This document shows positions 5,985 through 8,129 of a stretch of 8,129 nucleotides of DNA, in pieces. The stretch is from NCBI GenBank assembly GCA_027488055.1, contig JAIYCK010000364.1, forward strand, positions 1 to 8,129. Direction: 5' to 3'. A model generated the notes under the pieces. The model worked only from the letters and a program-made list of their open reading frames with translations, was not told the DNA's origin and searched no databases. This stretch comes from Flavobacteriales bacterium (lineage in GTDB: Bacteria > Bacteroidota > Bacteroidia > Flavobacteriales_D > Sanyastnellaceae). The number at the start of each line of letters is the position of its first letter. Position 1 is the stretch's first letter. A program made the translations under genes and the position numbers.

Positions 5985-6015
5985 TTGGTGTAAAAACTAC
6001 ACTTTCATAGATTTG
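5985..6015 (+). promoter_or_regulatory. Bacteroidetes-type promoter for the amylase gene
   Basis: TTG (5985-5987) is followed after 20 nt by TAGATTTG (6008-6015), an exact match to the Bacteroidetes -7 consensus TAnnTTTG with a -33 TTG at the expected distance. Transcription should begin around 6020-6022, leaving a leader of only about 12-14 nt before the ATG at 6034. That leader has no Shine-Dalgarno sequence and no room for an RNA-based switch, so any control by sugar would have to act on transcription initiation. No obvious operator repeat is seen. Confidence 0.7.
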
Positions 6016-6033
6016 ACAAAACAATTGAGCACA

Positions 6034-8129
6034 ATGAAATATTTTTTCAGTTTTTGTTTGGGAATAAGCACGTGCCTCGGCGCATGGGCTCAGATTTTAT
6101 CTTCGATTCCTGAATTCCCGACACAAGACAGTCCATTTACGGTGTACTACGATGTCACCAATGGAAATGGCGCAATCAGCTTAGGTACCATTCCTGTATA
6201 TGCGCATACTGGCATTGTAACCCAATCCGATGCCGACGCGTGTATCAACAACTGGCAATACGTGCAGGGCAATTGGGGAACTGCTGATCCCAATGTAGCC
6301 ATGACACCAGTGGGCATTGGCACAGGAATACACAGTATTTTGATTGATCCACAGTCCTTTTACAACTATCCCAACAACTTCGACCCTGGCCGATTGATGT
6401 TTGTTTTCCGCAATCAGAGTGGATCCGTGGTAGGGCGCAATTCAGACGGAAGCGATATTTTCCTGCAATTGTATGAACCCGGATTTCACGCAGAAATCAA
6501 ACGACCCTATGAGAGCATCGAATTTGCTGCAGCCAATGAGCTCATTGAGATCCATTGTGCGACCTCTGAAAATGCTGCTTTAAGTTTGTTGGTCAATGGA
6601 GTTGAGGTGGCTTCGGCCGCAAGTGGAATGAGTTTGGATTACAACTTCCAGGAGAGCGTGAGCGGTTCTTATCAAATCGACTTCAGTGCCGACAATGGCC
6701 TTACCACCCTTACCGACGGTATGGTAGTGAACATCAACCCAAGCCCAATCGTGGAGAACCCACCAGCAGGCACGGTAGATGGTATCAATGTGGTTGGAAG
6801 TAATTCAGTGGTACTTCGATTGTATGCGCCCAACAAAGATTTTGTCTACGTCCTTGGCGACTTCAATAACTGGTCGTTTGACAGCAACTACATGATGAAG
6901 CGCAGTGCAGATGGCAATACCTATTGGATTCAAATTGATAATTTAGATCCTACTACACTCTACCGTTTTCAGTACAGCATTGATCTCGAAGATTTGCGCA
7001 TTGCAGATCCATACAGCGAATTGATTTTGGATAGTTGGAATGATCCCTACATTCCTGCGACCACTTTTCCTAATTTGCCAGACTATCCCTCTTGCAGCAC
7101 CTCCCAAGCGATTGGCACTTTTCAAATCAATGAACCTGCGTTCAATTGGACCGATGCTTCTTTCACTCGCCCTCCAAAAGAGCGTTTGATTATATATGAA
7201 TTGCTCGCACGCGATTTTACAGAAGCGCGCAACTACCAAACCATGTTGGACACACTCGATTATCTTGATCAATTAGGAATTACTTGCATAGAATTGATGC
7301 CCATCAACGAGTTTGAGGGCAACGATTCTTGGGGTTACAACCCATCTTTCTATTTCGCACCAGACAAAGCTTATGGCACACCTGAATCGCTCAAAGCGTT
7401 TGTGAATGAATGTCACAATCGTGGGATTGCGGTAGTGATGGACATCGCCCTCAATCATAGTTTTGGCCAAAGCCCGATGGTGCGTATGTATTTTGATCCC
7501 GAAGCGGGCGATTACGGTCAGCCCACGGCAGAAAATCCATGGTACAACGAAACCCCTAAACATGACTTCAATGTGGGTTATGATTTCGATCACGAGAGCA
7601 CCCAAACACGCAATTTTTGCAAGCGAGTGCTCGGCTATTGGATGGATGAATTTCATATCGACGGTTATCGATTCGACTTATCGAAAGGGTTTACTCAAAA
7701 CTATACATTGGGCAATATTGGTGCATGGGGCGCCTATGACCAAAGCCGGGTAAACATTCTAACCGATTATTACAATCACATGCAAAGCGCTGAGCCGGGC
7801 AGTTATGTCATACTCGAACATTTTGCCGACAACAACGAGGAGACAGTGCTCGCCAATGCTGGTATGATGCTTTGGGGCAAGATGACTACACAATATGAGC
7901 AAGCCAGCATGGGATACTCCAACAACGCTGATTTGAGTTGGGGAAGCTATCAAAACAGAGGTTGGAATAACCCACATCTCATCACCTTCGCTGAAAGCCA
8001 CGACGAAGAACGATTGATGTATAAAAATATTGAATTCGGAAACGCCAATGGCAGCTACAACATACAGAGCTTGAATACTGCGTTGGATCGTCAGGAATTG
8101 GCTCATGCATTTCTTATTCCAATACCAGG
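6034..8129 (+). CDS. Secreted alpha-amylase family (GH13) glycoside hydrolase, 3' truncated
   Basis: The frame is open from ATG 6034 to the window edge (698 codons, no stop). It begins with a signal peptide, MKYFFSFCLG to AWA, likely cut before Q20. Residues about 24-130 form a beta-rich module including VYAHTG (55-60) and LMFVFRN (121-127), of a kind found in Bacteroidetes amylases. Residues about 150-240 look like an Ig-like domain. Residues about 250-340 are CBM48/isoamylase-N-like (LGDFNNW, 274-280). The GH13 barrel starts near LIIYELLARDF (385-395). Conserved regions: I, DIALNH (470-475); II, GYRFDLSKG with nucleophile D548; III, VILEHF with acid/base E595; IV, ESHDEER with H656 and D657. 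It should cleave alpha-glucans such as starch or glycogen outside the cell or on its surface. Relatives end in a type IX secretion sorting domain, which would lie beyond the window. Exact specificity cannot be read from motifs. It is divergent from folD and has its own promoter. Confidence 0.95.
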   Translation, partial: MKYFFSFCLGISTCLGAWAQILSSIPEFPTQDSPFTVYYDVTNGNGAISLGTIPVYAHTGIVTQSDADACINNWQYVQGNWGTADPNVAMTPVGIGTGIHSILIDPQSFYNYPNNFDPGRLMFVFRNQSGSVVGRNSDGSDIFLQLYEPGFHAEIKRPYESIEFAAANELIEIHCATSENAALSLLVNGVEVASAASGMSLDYNFQESVSGSYQIDFSADNGLTTLTDGMVVNINPSPIVENPPAGTVDGINVVGSNSVVLRLYAPNKDFVYVLGDFNNWSFDSNYMMKRSADGNTYWIQIDNLDPTTLYRFQYSIDLEDLRIADPYSELILDSWNDPYIPATTFPNLPDYPSCSTSQAIGTFQINEPAFNWTDASFTRPPKERLIIYELLARDFTEARNYQTMLDTLDYLDQLGITCIELMPINEFEGNDSWGYNPSFYFAPDKAYGTPESLKAFVNECHNRGIAVVMDIALNHSFGQSPMVRMYFDPEAGDYGQPTAENPWYNETPKHDFNVGYDFDHESTQTRNFCKRVLGYWMDEFHIDGYRFDLSKGFTQNYTLGNIGAWGAYDQSRVNILTDYYNHMQSAEPGSYVILEHFADNNEETVLANAGMMLWGKMTTQYEQASMGYSNNADLSWGSYQNRGWNNPHLITFAESHDEERLMYKNIEFGNANGSYNIQSLNTALDRQELAHAFLIPIP

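Noticed and set aside
6943..8106. Several - strand frames of 109-127 codons opposite the amylase
   Set aside because: The + strand carries one continuous frame with all GH13 motifs; the antisense frames have no family features.

Overview
The window looks like chromosomal DNA of a Bacteroidetes bacterium, probably Flavobacteriales-like. Four things point there. A DUF1599 gene sits divergently beside folP. A secreted multi-domain alpha-amylase of the type usually exported by the type IX secretion system is present. A small Bacteroidetes-style lipoprotein is present. A near-perfect Bacteroidetes promoter (TTG, 20 bp spacer, TAGATTTG) lies just upstream of the amylase. Most genes lack a clear Shine-Dalgarno sequence, which also fits the phylum.

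Layout. Positions 1-1459 run on the + strand: the last codons of an unidentified gene, a GmhB-like HAD phosphatase and a fold-type IV PLP enzyme resembling 4-amino-4-deoxychorismate lyase (PabC). These are tightly packed and probably one transcript. Positions 1469-3322 run on the - strand: a DUF1599 gene with a TTG start, then a DppB/OppB-type ABC permease. The permease and PabC-like genes converge with 9 nt between their stop codons. folP (dihydropteroate synthase) starts 86 bp from the DUF1599 start and points the other way.

Positions 4252-4928 hold no long gene. They contain a 51-residue lipoprotein gene on the - strand (4319-4474) with its own terminator, a second - strand terminator (4667-4694), and a region with nested inverted repeats that may be a structured RNA or just the folD 3' UTR. 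folD follows on the - strand (4929-5816). From 6034 a large + strand reading frame, open to the window edge, encodes a signal peptide, N-terminal beta-rich modules, a CBM48-like domain and a GH13 catalytic domain with all three catalytic acids.

Three genes belong to folate/one-carbon metabolism: the PabC-like enzyme would supply p-aminobenzoate, FolP joins it to the pterin, and FolD interconverts one-carbon forms of tetrahydrofolate. They lie in separate transcription units, so this is loose clustering and not an operon. Most of the window is housekeeping. I found no mobile element, CRISPR array, tRNA, rRNA or convincing new multi-gene system. The least explained parts are the 4475-4928 intergenic region, the duplicated DUF1599 protein and the phosphatase without zinc ligands.
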